Shown piece by piece: positions 24,729 through 34,809 of a stretch of DNA of 64,000 bases. The stretch comes from Mycolicibacterium bacteremicum (lineage in GTDB: Bacteria; Actinomycetota; Actinomycetes; Mycobacteriales; Mycobacteriaceae), in contig NZ_MVHJ01000019.1 of NCBI RefSeq assembly GCF_002086115.1, positions 1-64,000 of the forward strand, read 5' to 3'. Both the position numbers and the translations under genes were made by a program. Position 1 is the first letter of the stretch. The number at the start of each line of letters is the position of its first letter. The notes below the pieces were generated by a model. The model did no database searches. It saw only the letters and a list, made by a program, of their open reading frames with translations, and was not told where the DNA came from.

Positions 24729-27700
24729 TGGTTCCCCTTCTGGCTCGCTTCGATGCGGTTGATGGCCTCGCTCAGGTGAGCGCCGACCTTGGCGATGATC
24801 GGCTCGTCGATGGCCTGGATGTGCTCGCCGCCGATCTGCACGACCTCCAGATCGGAGACGGCCTCACCCCAGCCGCCGTCGGGCTGGCGGGTGGCGTACG
24901 CCGGCTCGAAGACGATGGCGTCATCGTGGTACCGGTCGGCCATGTAGAGCGTGACGTGCCCGTCGTAGGGCTGCAGCTCGATGGTGTCCAGCGCGCGGTT
25001 GTCCAGATACGAGGTGCGCTGGTGCTCGATGATGCCGCCGGGGATCTGCACCCCGCTCTCGGCGACGATGTCCAGCACGTACTTGACCTGGCCCTCGTCG
25101 TCGAGCTTCTCCAGCTCCTCGTACGGGATCTCCGGGATCTCGACGTTGAAGGTGCGCTCGGCGAACCGGGCGTAGCGGTCCCAGCGGGCCCGCATGCCCT
25201 CCTGGCTCTGGTCGATCGGCACGCCGGGGCGCACGCAGTCGATCAGGCCGACGAACCGGACATCGGCACCGGAGCGCTTGAGTCCGATCGCGCAGGCATA
25301 CGCCAGCGCGCCACCCAGCGACCAGCCCGCCAGCACGAACGGGCCCTTGTGCAGCTCAAGGAGCTTGGGCACGTATTCGGCGGCGCGCTCCTCGATGGAG
25401 CCCTCGACGCGTTCGATGCCGTACACCGGGATGTCGGCGGGCAGCCGCTTGATCAACGGCTCGTAGACCACCGTCGACCCACCGGCGGGGTGGAACACGA
25501 AGAGCGGCACCGCGCTCGAGCCCTCGGTCGGCGGACGCAGGGTCCGGACGAACCCGTCGACCAGGCCGTCCTCGAGCTGATCGCGAACGTGGGTGGCCAA
25601 CTCCTCGATGGTCTTGGCCGCGCGCACCTGATCGACGCTGATCGGGCCTTCGGCCCGCTCGGACAGCCGGGTCGCCAGCTTGACCGCGGTCGCCTCGTCC
25701 ACGGCGGGCAACTCGTTGAAGATGCCGCCGGGTGATTTCCCGGTGACGATCGCCCACGTCGCGAAGGTGACCCGCTCGGCGGCATCACGCGGGGGCACAT
25801 CGGCGCCGAGCGCCTCGGTGACGGCCTCCTGGGTGAGCACCTTGGCGGCGGCCGCTGCGGCCGTTGCCTTGGCCGGCTCGGCCGAATCAGCAACAGCCGG
25901 TGCGGCCGTGGCCGGTCCGCTCGGATCGGTTGGTGGCGGCGGGATCTCGATACCCACCTCGGCAAGGGACTCGGTGGTCTCGTCGGCCTTGTCCGCGAGC
26001 GGATGACCGGCCTCGGCCAATTTGGCTTCAAGCTCGGCAACCGTCGTGGCACCGCCCATGAGCTCCGCCTGCGCGGCGGCGATCTCCTCGGCGGACTGAC
26101 CCTTCTGCGCCTCGGCCAGCTCGCCGACCTCGTCACGGTGCTCGATCGCGTATTGGATCAGCTTCTCCACCGCGTAGAGGTTGGCGTCGCGCACCGCGGT
26201 CAGCTGGATCGGCGGCAGATCGAAGTCGTACTCGACCCGGTTCTTGATGCGCACCGCCATCAGCGAATCCAGGCCCAGCTCGATCAGCGGCACCTCCCAC
26301 GGCAGATCCTCGGGCTCGTAGCCCATGGCGCTGCCGACGATGGTGCCCAGTCGCTGCGCGACGGTCTCACCGGACTCCGGGTTCCACTTGGCGAAGTCCG
26401 AGCCGAGATTGGCACCCGCGGTCAGGTTGTCGGCCTCGAAGGCGGGGGCGTCCTCGGGCTGCTCTTCGACCGGTGCCGGTGCGGCTGTGGAGATCTCGGC
26501 GACGGTCCCGGCGCCGACGGCGGCCGGCAGGGCGCTCTGCTGACCACCACGGGTGACGATCGCGTCGTAGACCAGCGTGAACGACTCGTCGATACGGGCG
26601 TGCACCTGCACCGACGCACCGCCGGGGTGGCGCGTCAGCGTGGTCACCAGCCGGGACTTGTCCGCGGGCACCGCACGCTGCTCGGCGGCCGTCAGCACGG
26701 CGTCGGGAAGCACCTGCGCCGCAGCGGCTTTCACCAGTCCGGCCAGATCAGCCGGGCCGTTGGGTGCGTACTCCCAGACGTGCCTGCCGTCCGGGGTGGC
26801 CACATGGGTGCCCGGCGCGACGACCGAGCTGTCCCCGGTGAAGCGGGCGTCGAGCCAGTGCTCCTTGCGCTTGAACCGGGTCAGCGGGATGTCGGCGAAG
26901 TCCAGCGCGCCGGCCAGGCCACGGTTGCGGCGCGGGAACAGCGAGCGCGGGTCCAGGTCGTGGCCGTGGACATACAGGTGCGCCATGGCCGTGGTCATCG
27001 AATCGACTTCGTCCTGCTTGCGCGCCAGCGTGGCGATCAGCTGCGCATCATGGAGCCCAGCGCTGGCCGTCGTGAGCCCGACCTGCATGAGCGCCACCGG
27101 GTTCGGGGCCAGCTCGAGGAAGGTGGTGTGCCCGTTGTCGACGGCGTTGCGGATGCCGTGGGTGAAGTAGACGCTGTGCCGCAGTCCCTTCTTCCAGTAC
27201 TCGACATCGTGGATCGGCTCGGCGCCGGCCCGGATGAAGGTGCCCTCGTGGACGGTGGAGAAATAGCCGGTCTGCAGCGGCTGCGCCTGGATACCCTGGA
27301 TCTCGGCGGACAGCTCGCCGAGCAGCGGGTCCATCTGCTGAGTGTGGCTGGCGCCCTTGGTCTGCAGCTTGCGCGCGAACTTGCCCTCGGACTCGGCGCG
27401 CGCGACGATCGCGTCGATCTGCTCCGGCGGCCCACCGATCACGGTCTGGGTCGGGGCGGCGTAGACGCACACCTCCAGGCCGGGGTAATCGGAGAAGACG
27501 GTCTTGATCTCGTCGGCCGAGTACTCGACCAGCGCCATCAGCCGGATGTACTCACCGAACAGCATGGCCTCGCCCTCACCCATGAGGTGGGCGCGCGAGC
27601 AGATGGTGCGGGTGGCGTCGGCCAGCGACAGCCCACCGGAGAAGTAGGCCGCGGCGGCCTCGCCGAGCGACTGCCCCACCACCGCACCGGGTGTGGCGCC

Positions 27701-30127
27701 GTGGTGGCGCAGCAGTTCACCGAGCCCGATCTGCAGCGCGAAGATGACCGTCTGCACGACCTCGATGGGGTACTCACAGGTTTCGCTGGTGTAGTCGATC
27801 GCGTCGTCGAGGATCAGCTCGACCACCGAGTAGCCACGCTCGTCCTGGATGTGCGCGTCGACCTTGTTGATCCACTCGGCGAACACCTCGTCGCGCAGAT
27901 AGAGGTCCTTGCCCATCTTGCGGTGCTGGGCACCGAATCCGGCGAACACCCACACCGGGCCGTTCGTGACGGGGCCGTCGGCGGCCAGCACCAGCGGGCT
28001 CTGCTTCCCCTCGGCCAGCGCGCGCAGGCCCTTGACGGCCTCGTCGTGGTCGTGGGCCAGCACCACCGCGCGGGAGCGGCCGTGGTTGCGTCGCGACAGC
28101 GAACGGCCGATCGACTCCAGCGAGGAGGCACGGCCGGCCTCGCTGTCGACCCAGTCGGCGAGCTCGGCGGCGGCGGTGCGCTTGCGCGAGGTCAGGAAAC
28201 CCGAGACGAACAGCGGGACAAGCGGTTTCGCCGGCTCGGCGGCGGCGAGGGCGGCGCGGCCCTCCTCGATGAGACGCTGGGCCTCCTCGGTCAGGCCCGG
28301 CAGTTCGTAGTTGTCCTCGTCGTAGGCCGGGTACTCGGGTTCGTCTTCGACGAACTCGCCGTACTCATCCATCCGCCGGCCCGACGGCTGCACGGTTTCG
28401 GTCTCGGCCTCGGCGGGCTGCTCCTCTGCGACAGGGGCTTCGGGCTCGACCAGATCGGTGGCGAGCACCTCGCGCAGCACCAGGTGGGCGTTGGCGCCAC
28501 CGAAGCCGAAGCCGGACACACCGGCGATGGCGTGTCCGCTGTAGCGCGGCCAGTCGGTGACGGTGTCGTTGACCTTGAGGTGTTCCTTGTCGAAGTCGAT
28601 GTAGGGGTTGGGACCGGCGTAGTTGATCGACGGCGGCAGCTTGTCATGCTGCAGCGACAGTGCCATTTTGGCCAGGCTGGCCGCGCCGGCAGCCGACTCC
28701 AGGTGTCCCACATTGGATTTGACCGCACCGAGCAGGGCGGGCTTGTCATCGGCACGGCCCCGGCCGACGACCCGGCCCAGCGCATCGGCCTCGATCGGGT
28801 CACCCAGGATGGTGCCGGTGCCGTGCGCCTCGATGTAGTCGACGTCGCGGGGGTTGATCCCGGCGTCCTTGTAGGCCTTGCGCAGCACGGCTTCCTGGGC
28901 GTCCGGGTTGGGGGCCAGCATGCCGTTGGAGCGACCGTCGTGGTTGACCGCGCTGCCGGCGATGACGGCGATGATCTCGTCACCGTCGCGGCGGGCGTCG
29001 GAGACCCGCTTGAGCACCAGCATGCCGCCACCCTCGGAGCGGGCGTAGCCGTTGGCGTCCGAGGAGAACGACTTGCAGCGGCCGTCCGGGGCCAGCACGC
29101 CGCCGACCTCGTCGAACCCGATGGTGACCAGCGGGGTCACCATGGCGTTCACGCCGCCAACGATGGCGACGTCGATTTCACCGGAGCGCAGTGCCCGCAC
29201 ACCCTGGTGGGTGGCGACCAGCGAGGAGGAACACGCGGTGTCGATGGACTCCGACGGCCCGCGGAAGTCGTAGAAGTAGGACACCCGGTTGGCGATGATG
29301 GAGCTGGTGGTGCCGGTGATCGCATAGGGGTGCGCGGTCGTCGGGTCCGCGACGGCCAGGAACATGTAGTCGTTGTTCGAACTGCCCACGTACACACCGA
29401 CATCGCCGCCGCGCAGGCTCGACGCCGGGATACGGGCGTGCTCGAGCGCTTCCCAGGTGAGCTCGAGGGCCATCCGCTGCTGCGGATCGATGTTGTCGGC
29501 CTCCATCTTCGACAGCGCGAAGAACTCGGAGTCGAAACCCTTGATGTCGGAGAGGTACCCACCACGGGTGTGCGCCTTGGCGACCCGCTCGGCGATCCGC
29601 GGTTCACCGAGGAATTCCGACCAGCGGCCCTCGGGCAGATCCGAGCTGGCGTCGCGGCCCTCCAGCAGGGCGGCCCACATCTGCTCGGCGCTGTTCATCT
29701 CGCCGGGGAAACGGGTGGCCAGGCCGACGATCGCAATGTCCTCGACACCGGGTTCGCGGGTCCAGTCCTCGTCGGCGTCGAGCACCGGCTCGGGCTCACC
29801 CTCGATGATGACGGTGGCCAGCGCCTCGATGGTCGGGTTGCGGAACACCACGGTGGCGGTCAGCGTGACACCGGTCAGGTCCTCGATATCGCTGGCCATC
29901 GCCACCGCGTCGCGGGAGGCCAGACCGAGCTCGATCACCGGGGCCGTCTCGTCGATCTTGTCGGCGGGCTGGCCGGTCGCGTTGGCCACCCAATTGCGCA
30001 GCCACTCCCGCATCTCGGCGACGGTCATGTCGCCGCGGGCCGGGGCCACGGCGTCCGAGGCCGACCCGGAAACGGCCGGGAGGTCACCGGCGGGTTGTGA
30101 ATTGTCTTGCGCTTCAGTCATTTTCAC
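24725..30127 (-). CDS. pks13: polyketide synthase Pks13 (mycolic acid condensase)
   Basis: An 1800-residue type I PKS that joins the meromycolyl chain (from FadD32) to the carboxylated alpha chain (from AccD4) and releases the product with its thioesterase. Domain order: ACP with Ser71 in ELGLASRD; ketosynthase with Cys299 in DTACSSS and His in EAHGTGT; acyltransferase with GQSLGEAA; second ACP with ELGLDSLM; thioesterase with GWSLGG, the Asp loop GLIDCV and the His loop GGEHIQAIDEP. It is longer than Rv3800c (1733 residues), mainly in the N terminus, the post-KS linker and the Ala/Pro-rich linker before the thioesterase. The alternative ATG two codons in is equally plausible. Confidence 0.97.
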   Translation of the reverse strand: MKMTEAQDNSQPAGDLPAVSGSASDAVAPARGDMTVAEMREWLRNWVANATGQPADKIDETAPVIELGLASRDAVAMASDIEDLTGVTLTATVVFRNPTIEALATVIIEGEPEPVLDADEDWTREPGVEDIAIVGLATRFPGEMNSAEQMWAALLEGRDASSDLPEGRWSEFLGEPRIAERVAKAHTRGGYLSDIKGFDSEFFALSKMEADNIDPQQRMALELTWEALEHARIPASSLRGGDVGVYVGSSNNDYMFLAVADPTTAHPYAITGTTSSIIANRVSYFYDFRGPSESIDTACSSSLVATHQGVRALRSGEIDVAIVGGVNAMVTPLVTIGFDEVGGVLAPDGRCKSFSSDANGYARSEGGGMLVLKRVSDARRDGDEIIAVIAGSAVNHDGRSNGMLAPNPDAQEAVLRKAYKDAGINPRDVDYIEAHGTGTILGDPIEADALGRVVGRGRADDKPALLGAVKSNVGHLESAAGAASLAKMALSLQHDKLPPSINYAGPNPYIDFDKEHLKVNDTVTDWPRYSGHAIAGVSGFGFGGANAHLVLREVLATDLVEPEAPVAEEQPAEAETETVQPSGRRMDEYGEFVEDEPEYPAYDEDNYELPGLTEEAQRLIEEGRAALAAAEPAKPLVPLFVSGFLTSRKRTAAAELADWVDSEAGRASSLESIGRSLSRRNHGRSRAVVLAHDHDEAVKGLRALAEGKQSPLVLAADGPVTNGPVWVFAGFGAQHRKMGKDLYLRDEVFAEWINKVDAHIQDERGYSVVELILDDAIDYTSETCEYPIEVVQTVIFALQIGLGELLRHHGATPGAVVGQSLGEAAAAYFSGGLSLADATRTICSRAHLMGEGEAMLFGEYIRLMALVEYSADEIKTVFSDYPGLEVCVYAAPTQTVIGGPPEQIDAIVARAESEGKFARKLQTKGASHTQQMDPLLGELSAEIQGIQAQPLQTGYFSTVHEGTFIRAGAEPIHDVEYWKKGLRHSVYFTHGIRNAVDNGHTTFLELAPNPVALMQVGLTTASAGLHDAQLIATLARKQDEVDSMTTAMAHLYVHGHDLDPRSLFPRRNRGLAGALDFADIPLTRFKRKEHWLDARFTGDSSVVAPGTHVATPDGRHVWEYAPNGPADLAGLVKAAAAQVLPDAVLTAAEQRAVPADKSRLVTTLTRHPGGASVQVHARIDESFTLVYDAIVTRGGQQSALPAAVGAGTVAEISTAAPAPVEEQPEDAPAFEADNLTAGANLGSDFAKWNPESGETVAQRLGTIVGSAMGYEPEDLPWEVPLIELGLDSLMAVRIKNRVEYDFDLPPIQLTAVRDANLYAVEKLIQYAIEHRDEVGELAEAQKGQSAEEIAAAQAELMGGATTVAELEAKLAEAGHPLADKADETTESLAEVGIEIPPPPTDPSGPATAAPAVADSAEPAKATAAAAAAKVLTQEAVTEALGADVPPRDAAERVTFATWAIVTGKSPGGIFNELPAVDEATAVKLATRLSERAEGPISVDQVRAAKTIEELATHVRDQLEDGLVDGFVRTLRPPTEGSSAVPLFVFHPAGGSTVVYEPLIKRLPADIPVYGIERVEGSIEERAAEYVPKLLELHKGPFVLAGWSLGGALAYACAIGLKRSGADVRFVGLIDCVRPGVPIDQSQEGMRARWDRYARFAERTFNVEIPEIPYEELEKLDDEGQVKYVLDIVAESGVQIPGGIIEHQRTSYLDNRALDTIELQPYDGHVTLYMADRYHDDAIVFEPAYATRQPDGGWGEAVSDLEVVQIGGEHIQAIDEPIIAKVGAHLSEAINRIEASQKGNQ

Positions 30128-30182
30128 TGTTCACTTTCGCCGTCGTGCGGCCTGGGTGGCGCGGTGAGGAACTGAACGTGCC

Positions 30183-32075
30183 TCAATCCGTCTCGTCGGG
30201 GAAATCGTTGGCGATCTTGCCGCTGCGCAGGCTGCCGTCCAGGTAGCCGGACCGGCAGGCGCGACGGCCGATCTTGCCGCTGGAGGTGCGCGGGATGGCA
30301 CCGGCCGGGGTCAGCAGCACGTCACGGACGGTGACGCCGTGGCGCACCGCGATCGCGGCGCGGATGTCGTCGATGATCGGGCCGAGTTCCATCTTGTGCG
30401 AACCGGGTGCGCGCTCGGCGACGATGACCAGCTGCTCGGAGGTGTCCTCCGGATCGAACTTCAGGCCGGCGTGCGAGTCGTCGAAGACCTCGGCGGGCAG
30501 CTGGTTGGCCGGCACCGAGAAGGCCGCGGCGAAACCGGTGCGCACCGCCTTGGATGCCTCCTGCGCCGAGTACTCCAGGTCCTGCGGGTAGTGGTTGCGG
30601 CCGTCGATGATGACCAGGTCCTTGACGCGACCGGTGATGTAGAGGTCGCCGTCATAGAAGGCGCCGTAGTCGCCGGTACGCACCCAGGTGGCGTCCTCGC
30701 CGGCACCCTCGGCATGCGAGGGGCTGGTGCGCGACTTGAGCAGGTTCTGGAACGTCGCCACCGTCTCGTCCGGCTTGCCCCAGTACCCGGTGCCCATGTT
30801 CGGGCCGCTGATCCAGATCTCGCCGATCTGGCCGTCGGGCAGCTCGGTCGCCGATTCGGCGTCCACGATCACCGCCCACTCGGAGACGCCGACCTTGCCC
30901 GCCGAGGCCTGCGCGACCGCCTTGGGCGATTCCGGGTCGACCTCGACGATGGTCCCGGTGTTCAGCGCATCCCGGTCGACGCTGATGATCTTCGGTTCTT
31001 CCGAGGAGGGCGTGGTCGAGACGAACAGGGTGGCCTCGGCCAGACCGTAGGACGGCTTGATGGCCTTGGCCGGGAAGCCGTACGGACCGAACGCCTCGTT
31101 GAAGCGGCGCACGGTGGCCGCCGAGATCGGCTCGCTGCCGTTGAGCACGGCCTTGACATTGGACAGGTCCAGCGGCGGCTCGCCGTCCTTGGGCAGGCCA
31201 CGCGCGGCGGCGTGGTCGAAGGCGAAGTTCGGGGCCACCGAGATGACGCCGCCGGTGTCGTCGGGCTTGCGGGCCATCTCGCGGATCCACCGGCCGGGCC
31301 TGCGCACGAAGGCCGCCGGGGTCATGAAGGTGAAGTTGTGCCCGATCATCGGCGACAGCAGCGCGGTGATCAGACCCATGTCGTGGAAGAACGGCAGCCA
31401 GGACAGGCCGCGGTCGCCCTCCTCGGCTTCCAGCGCCTCGATGATCTGGACGATGTTCGTCGCGAGATTGAGGTGGGTGATCTGCACACCGGTCGGGATG
31501 CGCGTCGACCCCGAGGTGTACTGCAGGTAGGCGACCGTGTCGACGGTGACCTCCTGCGGCTCCCAGGTGGCAGCCACCTCTTCGGGCACGGCGTCGACGG
31601 CGATGACGCGCGGACGCTGGTTGGCGGGCCGGCTGCGGAAGAACTTGCGCACGCCCTCGGCGGCCTCGGTGGTGGTCAGGATCGCCGAGGGCTTGCAGTC
31701 GTCGAGGACGGCGTGCAGGCGGCCGACGTGGCCCGGCTCGGACGGGTCGAACAGCGGCACCGCGATGCGGCCGGCGTAGATGGCGCCGTAGATGGAGACC
31801 AGATAGTTCAGGTTCTGCGGGCTCAGGATGGCGACGCGGTCGCCGACCTGCGTCACCTGCTGCAGGCGGGCCGCGACGGCGCGGTTGCGGGCACTGAACT
31901 CCGCCCAGGTGAGCTCGCGGGCGATACCGTCCCGCTCGGTCGAGAAGTCCAGGAAGCGGTAGGCCAGCTTGTCGCCGCGGACCTTGGCCCAACGCTCGAC
32001 GTGGGACACGATGCTGGCGTTGTCAGGGAACTTGATCTGACCGTTCTTGATGAACGGGTTGTGGAACGGCATCAA
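30183..32075 (-). CDS. fadD32: long-chain fatty-acid AMP ligase FadD32 (FAAL32)
   Basis: A 630-residue adenylate-forming enzyme that activates meromycolic acid as acyl-AMP and loads it on the Pks13 N-terminal ACP. The AMP-binding loop is YTSGSTRIPTG, followed by LPFFHDMGLI, the adenine motif KPSYGLAEATLF and the hinge motif VRTGDYGAF. The catalytic lysine is in IPRTSSGKIGRRACR. The start MPFHNPFIKNGQIKFPDNAS matches the FadD32 N terminus. It is 55 bp upstream of pks13 and probably heads the fadD32-pks13-accD4 operon. Confidence 0.97.
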   Translation of the reverse strand: MMPFHNPFIKNGQIKFPDNASIVSHVERWAKVRGDKLAYRFLDFSTERDGIARELTWAEFSARNRAVAARLQQVTQVGDRVAILSPQNLNYLVSIYGAIYAGRIAVPLFDPSEPGHVGRLHAVLDDCKPSAILTTTEAAEGVRKFFRSRPANQRPRVIAVDAVPEEVAATWEPQEVTVDTVAYLQYTSGSTRIPTGVQITHLNLATNIVQIIEALEAEEGDRGLSWLPFFHDMGLITALLSPMIGHNFTFMTPAAFVRRPGRWIREMARKPDDTGGVISVAPNFAFDHAAARGLPKDGEPPLDLSNVKAVLNGSEPISAATVRRFNEAFGPYGFPAKAIKPSYGLAEATLFVSTTPSSEEPKIISVDRDALNTGTIVEVDPESPKAVAQASAGKVGVSEWAVIVDAESATELPDGQIGEIWISGPNMGTGYWGKPDETVATFQNLLKSRTSPSHAEGAGEDATWVRTGDYGAFYDGDLYITGRVKDLVIIDGRNHYPQDLEYSAQEASKAVRTGFAAAFSVPANQLPAEVFDDSHAGLKFDPEDTSEQLVIVAERAPGSHKMELGPIIDDIRAAIAVRHGVTVRDVLLTPAGAIPRTSSGKIGRRACRSGYLDGSLRSGKIANDFPDETD

Positions 32076-32253
32076 ATACTCCTGTCAAAGCACACTGCTC
32101 ATGGTCGCCCCCGAACCCGAGGGATCGTACCGGTGCGGTCGGCCCGAGCCTGCGCCCGGCGACACGCCACTCTTAGTTTTCTCTTAATGTTAAATGTTCG
32201 ATTCGCGCAGGCCAAATCTGGTTACCGGCGAGTCGCCTACGAGGTGAGCGTGC
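32076..32253 (-). promoter_or_regulatory. fadD32 operon upstream region
   Basis: A 178-bp non-coding gap between fadD32 and the lipase gene. It contains an AT-rich block at about 32171-32203 (TTAGTTTTCTCTTAATG and following), unusual for this GC-rich DNA and about 100 bp before the fadD32 start, so it is the likely promoter area. At the other end, GGTGAGC-GT-GCTCACC (32243-32258) is a perfect 7-bp inverted repeat spanning the lipase stop codon and may act as a weak terminator. No clear -10/-35 pair can be fixed by eye. Confidence 0.45.
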
Positions 32254-33267
32254 TCACCCGTGTTTGGGCTCGGGCGCGTTCTGCAGCAGATCGCGCGCCC
32301 AGTCCAGCGTCCACTGGGTGGACGTCCGGCCGTTCATCTGCCAGAACTGCGGAGTGTTGTACAACGCGTGGACCGGACCCGCCGTGCTGCCGAGCAGCGC
32401 GTTGATGGTCGCCGGCAGGTTGGTGATGGAAAACGCCGACTCGGGCGCCGCGCAGATCAGGTCACCGGTCGCGCACACCTGGTAGGTCCGGTTGTCGAGC
32501 GCACCGAAGCCGCCGTCGCGCGGACCGGTCATCGCCAGCCCCATCGCGGACAGCATCGGCACCTCGTGCAGCGTGATCTCGGCTCCCTGCCCGGGCGGGT
32601 TGGGCTCCAGGTTCTGACCGACCCCGTCCTGGCGTCGGCCGTCGGCGATCAGCGTCACGCCCAGCACCAGGTCCTGGTCCACCGGACCGCGACCGTTGCC
32701 GATATCACTGGCGAGGTCGCCGGCGATGACCGCGCCCTGCGAGAAACCGACCAGCACGTAGCTGGTCAGCGGGCAGCGGTTGTTCATGTCGGTCAGCGCC
32801 CGCACCGCGGCGTCCTTACCCTCGGCACGGCTGTCGTTGTAGGACATCTGGCCGTCGGCCGAGAACGGATTGTGGAACTGGGCGGTGTACGGGACGGTGT
32901 AGATCTCCACCCGGTCGGTGCCGAACTCGGCGCGCAGCGGATTGGTGACGTTGAGCAGCAGCGCGATCGGGAATTGGGTCGGGTTCAGCGGATCGAGCTG
33001 CCGCGAGGACTCCCATGTGCCCGGGATCGACATCAACTGGACGTCCGGGCAGCTCGCATCCTGGAACTCCGGGCGCGGCTTACCGGTCGGCGGCACCGCG
33101 GTCGGCACATCGGTCGGCTGACCGCCAGGAGTGGCGATCGGCGGGGTGTCGGGCTGGCGCAGCCACACCACGACACCGGCCACCAGCACCGCCACCAGGA
33201 CGGCGACCGCGACGGCAGCCGCCAGGGCCAGGATCCGGTGCCGTTTGCGTCGGCTGTTGTTGGCCAT
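32254..33267 (-). CDS. cutinase-family lipase/thioesterase (Rv3802c-like)
   Basis: A 337-residue protein with a single N-terminal membrane anchor (about residues 12-35) and a Pro-rich linker before a cutinase-like alpha/beta-hydrolase domain. The nucleophile motif is GFSQG. The acid is likely in the segment CATGDLICAAPES, and the histidine in GPVHALY. The M. tuberculosis counterpart Rv3802c is an essential cell-wall phospholipase/thioesterase linked to mycolate homeostasis. The position between fadD32 and the fbp genes matches it. Acts outside the membrane. Confidence 0.93.
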   Translation of the reverse strand: MANNSRRKRHRILALAAAVAVAVLVAVLVAGVVVWLRQPDTPPIATPGGQPTDVPTAVPPTGKPRPEFQDASCPDVQLMSIPGTWESSRQLDPLNPTQFPIALLLNVTNPLRAEFGTDRVEIYTVPYTAQFHNPFSADGQMSYNDSRAEGKDAAVRALTDMNNRCPLTSYVLVGFSQGAVIAGDLASDIGNGRGPVDQDLVLGVTLIADGRRQDGVGQNLEPNPPGQGAEITLHEVPMLSAMGLAMTGPRDGGFGALDNRTYQVCATGDLICAAPESAFSITNLPATINALLGSTAGPVHALYNTPQFWQMNGRTSTQWTLDWARDLLQNAPEPKHG

Positions 33268-33301
33268 GCGTCAGTTACTCCAGGGTGGTTCGTGCGCTGC
33301 G

Positions 33302-33790
33302 TCAGCAGAGCCGTTCGGTTGCGATGCGAATGTAGTCAGCGGTCGCCGTGTTGACGTCACCGACCTCCGGGGCAATCGAGCTGACGTGGGTGTCGTCGAG
33401 ATCGTTGCGCACCAGCGGCAGCACGAAATCCCACACCGCCTGCTCGGACTGCTTCGCCGCGCGGGCCTGGCAGACGTAGGCCCCGATGCTCAGCGCCATC
33501 AGATCCTCCGACGGGTGCACCCCGGCGTCGACGAGCGCGTCCAGATAGGACTGCTGCCGTGGCGTCACGGTGAGGTGCTCGGTGTGCCCGCCGGCCCGGC
33601 TGGCGCCCATCATCCCGTCGGTGCGGACCACCGAGGACTCCTCGGCGGGCATGCCGATGGTCGTCAGGGTGCTGTCACCGACCGTGCAGCCGCAGGACAT
33701 GGCCGCGACCGAGGCGAGCATCACCGGGGTCAGCGAGATGACCGGCCACTTTGCCAGACCCGCGGGAGACCGTCCGTTGCGCTGCACCAT
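33302..33790 (-). CDS. DUF732-domain exported protein
   Basis: A 162-residue protein with an N-terminal hydrophobic segment (about residues 14-32) ending SVAAMSCGC. The Cys there is a weak lipobox candidate. The C-terminal half, YLDALVDAGVHPSEDLMALSIGAYVCQ, has the DUF732 pattern found in many small secreted mycobacterial proteins of unknown role, with paired Cys residues (VCQ and the final ERLC). It lies between the lipase and fbpD genes on the same strand with gaps of 34 and 48 bp. M. tuberculosis has no annotated gene at this position as far as recalled. Confidence 0.8.
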   Translation of the reverse strand: MVQRNGRSPAGLAKWPVISLTPVMLASVAAMSCGCTVGDSTLTTIGMPAEESSVVRTDGMMGASRAGGHTEHLTVTPRQQSYLDALVDAGVHPSEDLMALSIGAYVCQARAAKQSEQAVWDFVLPLVRNDLDDTHVSSIAPEVGDVNTATADYIRIATERLC

Positions 33791-33838
33791 TCCACGGTAC
33801 CGGCTGTCCGGCCGGGTCCACGGAACGTGATCAAACCG

Positions 33839-34735
33839 TCAGCGGATGGCCGCCACCAGGTCACCCGACAGTGCGCCGAGCTGTGGGGCCCAGTTGCCCC
33901 AGTCGTGCTGACCGCCGGTCGGGAAGTCGAAATGACCGTTGCGACCACCCAGCGAACGGTAGTGCGAATAGAAGGTGCGGTTGCTGCCCTGGGCCTGCGC
34001 GCAATCGTTGATCATCGCCACCGGGTCACTGCAGGTGGTGGTCTGCGGGCTGAAGATCCACAGCCGGGTGTTGTTGTCCACCAACAGCTGCGCGTGCACA
34101 TCGGGGTCGTGCCACTTCCACCGGCCGAACTGCACCGGGCCCCACATGTTGTGCGTGTCGACACCGCCGTACTGCGCCATTCCCGCGGTGATCGCGCCGT
34201 TCTCGAAGGTGCGTGACGGGGTCAAAAACCCCGACATCGAACCCGCGTAGCGGAACCGATCCGGGTGGAAGGTGGCCAGCATCAGCGCACCGGTACCGCC
34301 CTGCGCGGCGCCGACGACACCGTGCCCGCTGGGTGCCAGGCCCTTGTTGGCGGCCAGCCAGTTCGGCAGCTCGGTGGCCAGGAAGGTCTCCCACTGCTTG
34401 CTGCCGTCCTGCTCCCAGTTGGTGTACATGCTCCACGCGCCGCCGGCCGGTGCGGCCACCGAGATGCCCTTGCCGGCCAGGGTGTTCATCGCGTTGCCCG
34501 CCGTCACCCAGTTGCTCACATCGGGGGCGGCGTTGAAGGCGTCGAGCAGGAAGACCGCGTGCGGGCCGCCGCCCTGGAAGGCGACCGGGATGTCGCGGCC
34601 CATCGCCGCCGACGGCACCATCAGGTACTCGACCCCGTCGGCCCGGGCAGTGGTGTCCGTCGTCGCCGACACCGTCCACAGGCCCAGCGCCATCAGCATC
34701 GCGTACGCAAGAGCCTGCAGCCTCATCTGACCCAC
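33839..34735 (-). CDS. fbpD: MPT51/FbpD, antigen-85-related protein without the catalytic serine
   Basis: A 298-residue secreted protein with a signal peptide ending near ARADG, then an antigen-85-like alpha/beta-hydrolase fold (VEYLMVPSAAMGRDIPVAF, FLLDAFNAAPDVSNW). The nucleophile position reads VVGAAQGGTG, whereas the mycolyltransferases have GLSMAG, so the serine is alanine as in M. tuberculosis MPT51 (Rv3803c). It is therefore probably not a mycolyltransferase; a matrix-binding role has been proposed for the family. It follows two active-type antigen-85 genes on the same strand. Confidence 0.94.
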   Translation of the reverse strand: MGQMRLQALAYAMLMALGLWTVSATTDTTARADGVEYLMVPSAAMGRDIPVAFQGGGPHAVFLLDAFNAAPDVSNWVTAGNAMNTLAGKGISVAAPAGGAWSMYTNWEQDGSKQWETFLATELPNWLAANKGLAPSGHGVVGAAQGGTGALMLATFHPDRFRYAGSMSGFLTPSRTFENGAITAGMAQYGGVDTHNMWGPVQFGRWKWHDPDVHAQLLVDNNTRLWIFSPQTTTCSDPVAMINDCAQAQGSNRTFYSHYRSLGGRNGHFDFPTGGQHDWGNWAPQLGALSGDLVAAIR

Positions 34736-34809
34736 CTCGTCTTCGCTAGCGCTCGTCCCCGCCGCCCGGGTTGTAGTGAATCACATCACCGCGGCGACAG
34801 TGCCCGGAA

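Noticed and set aside
24776..30100. Very long plus-strand open frames opposite pks13 (e.g. about 1365 codons)
   Set aside because: Antisense of a highly GC-biased gene; no recognisable domain, and Gly/Arg/Asp/Val-rich composition typical of shadow frames.
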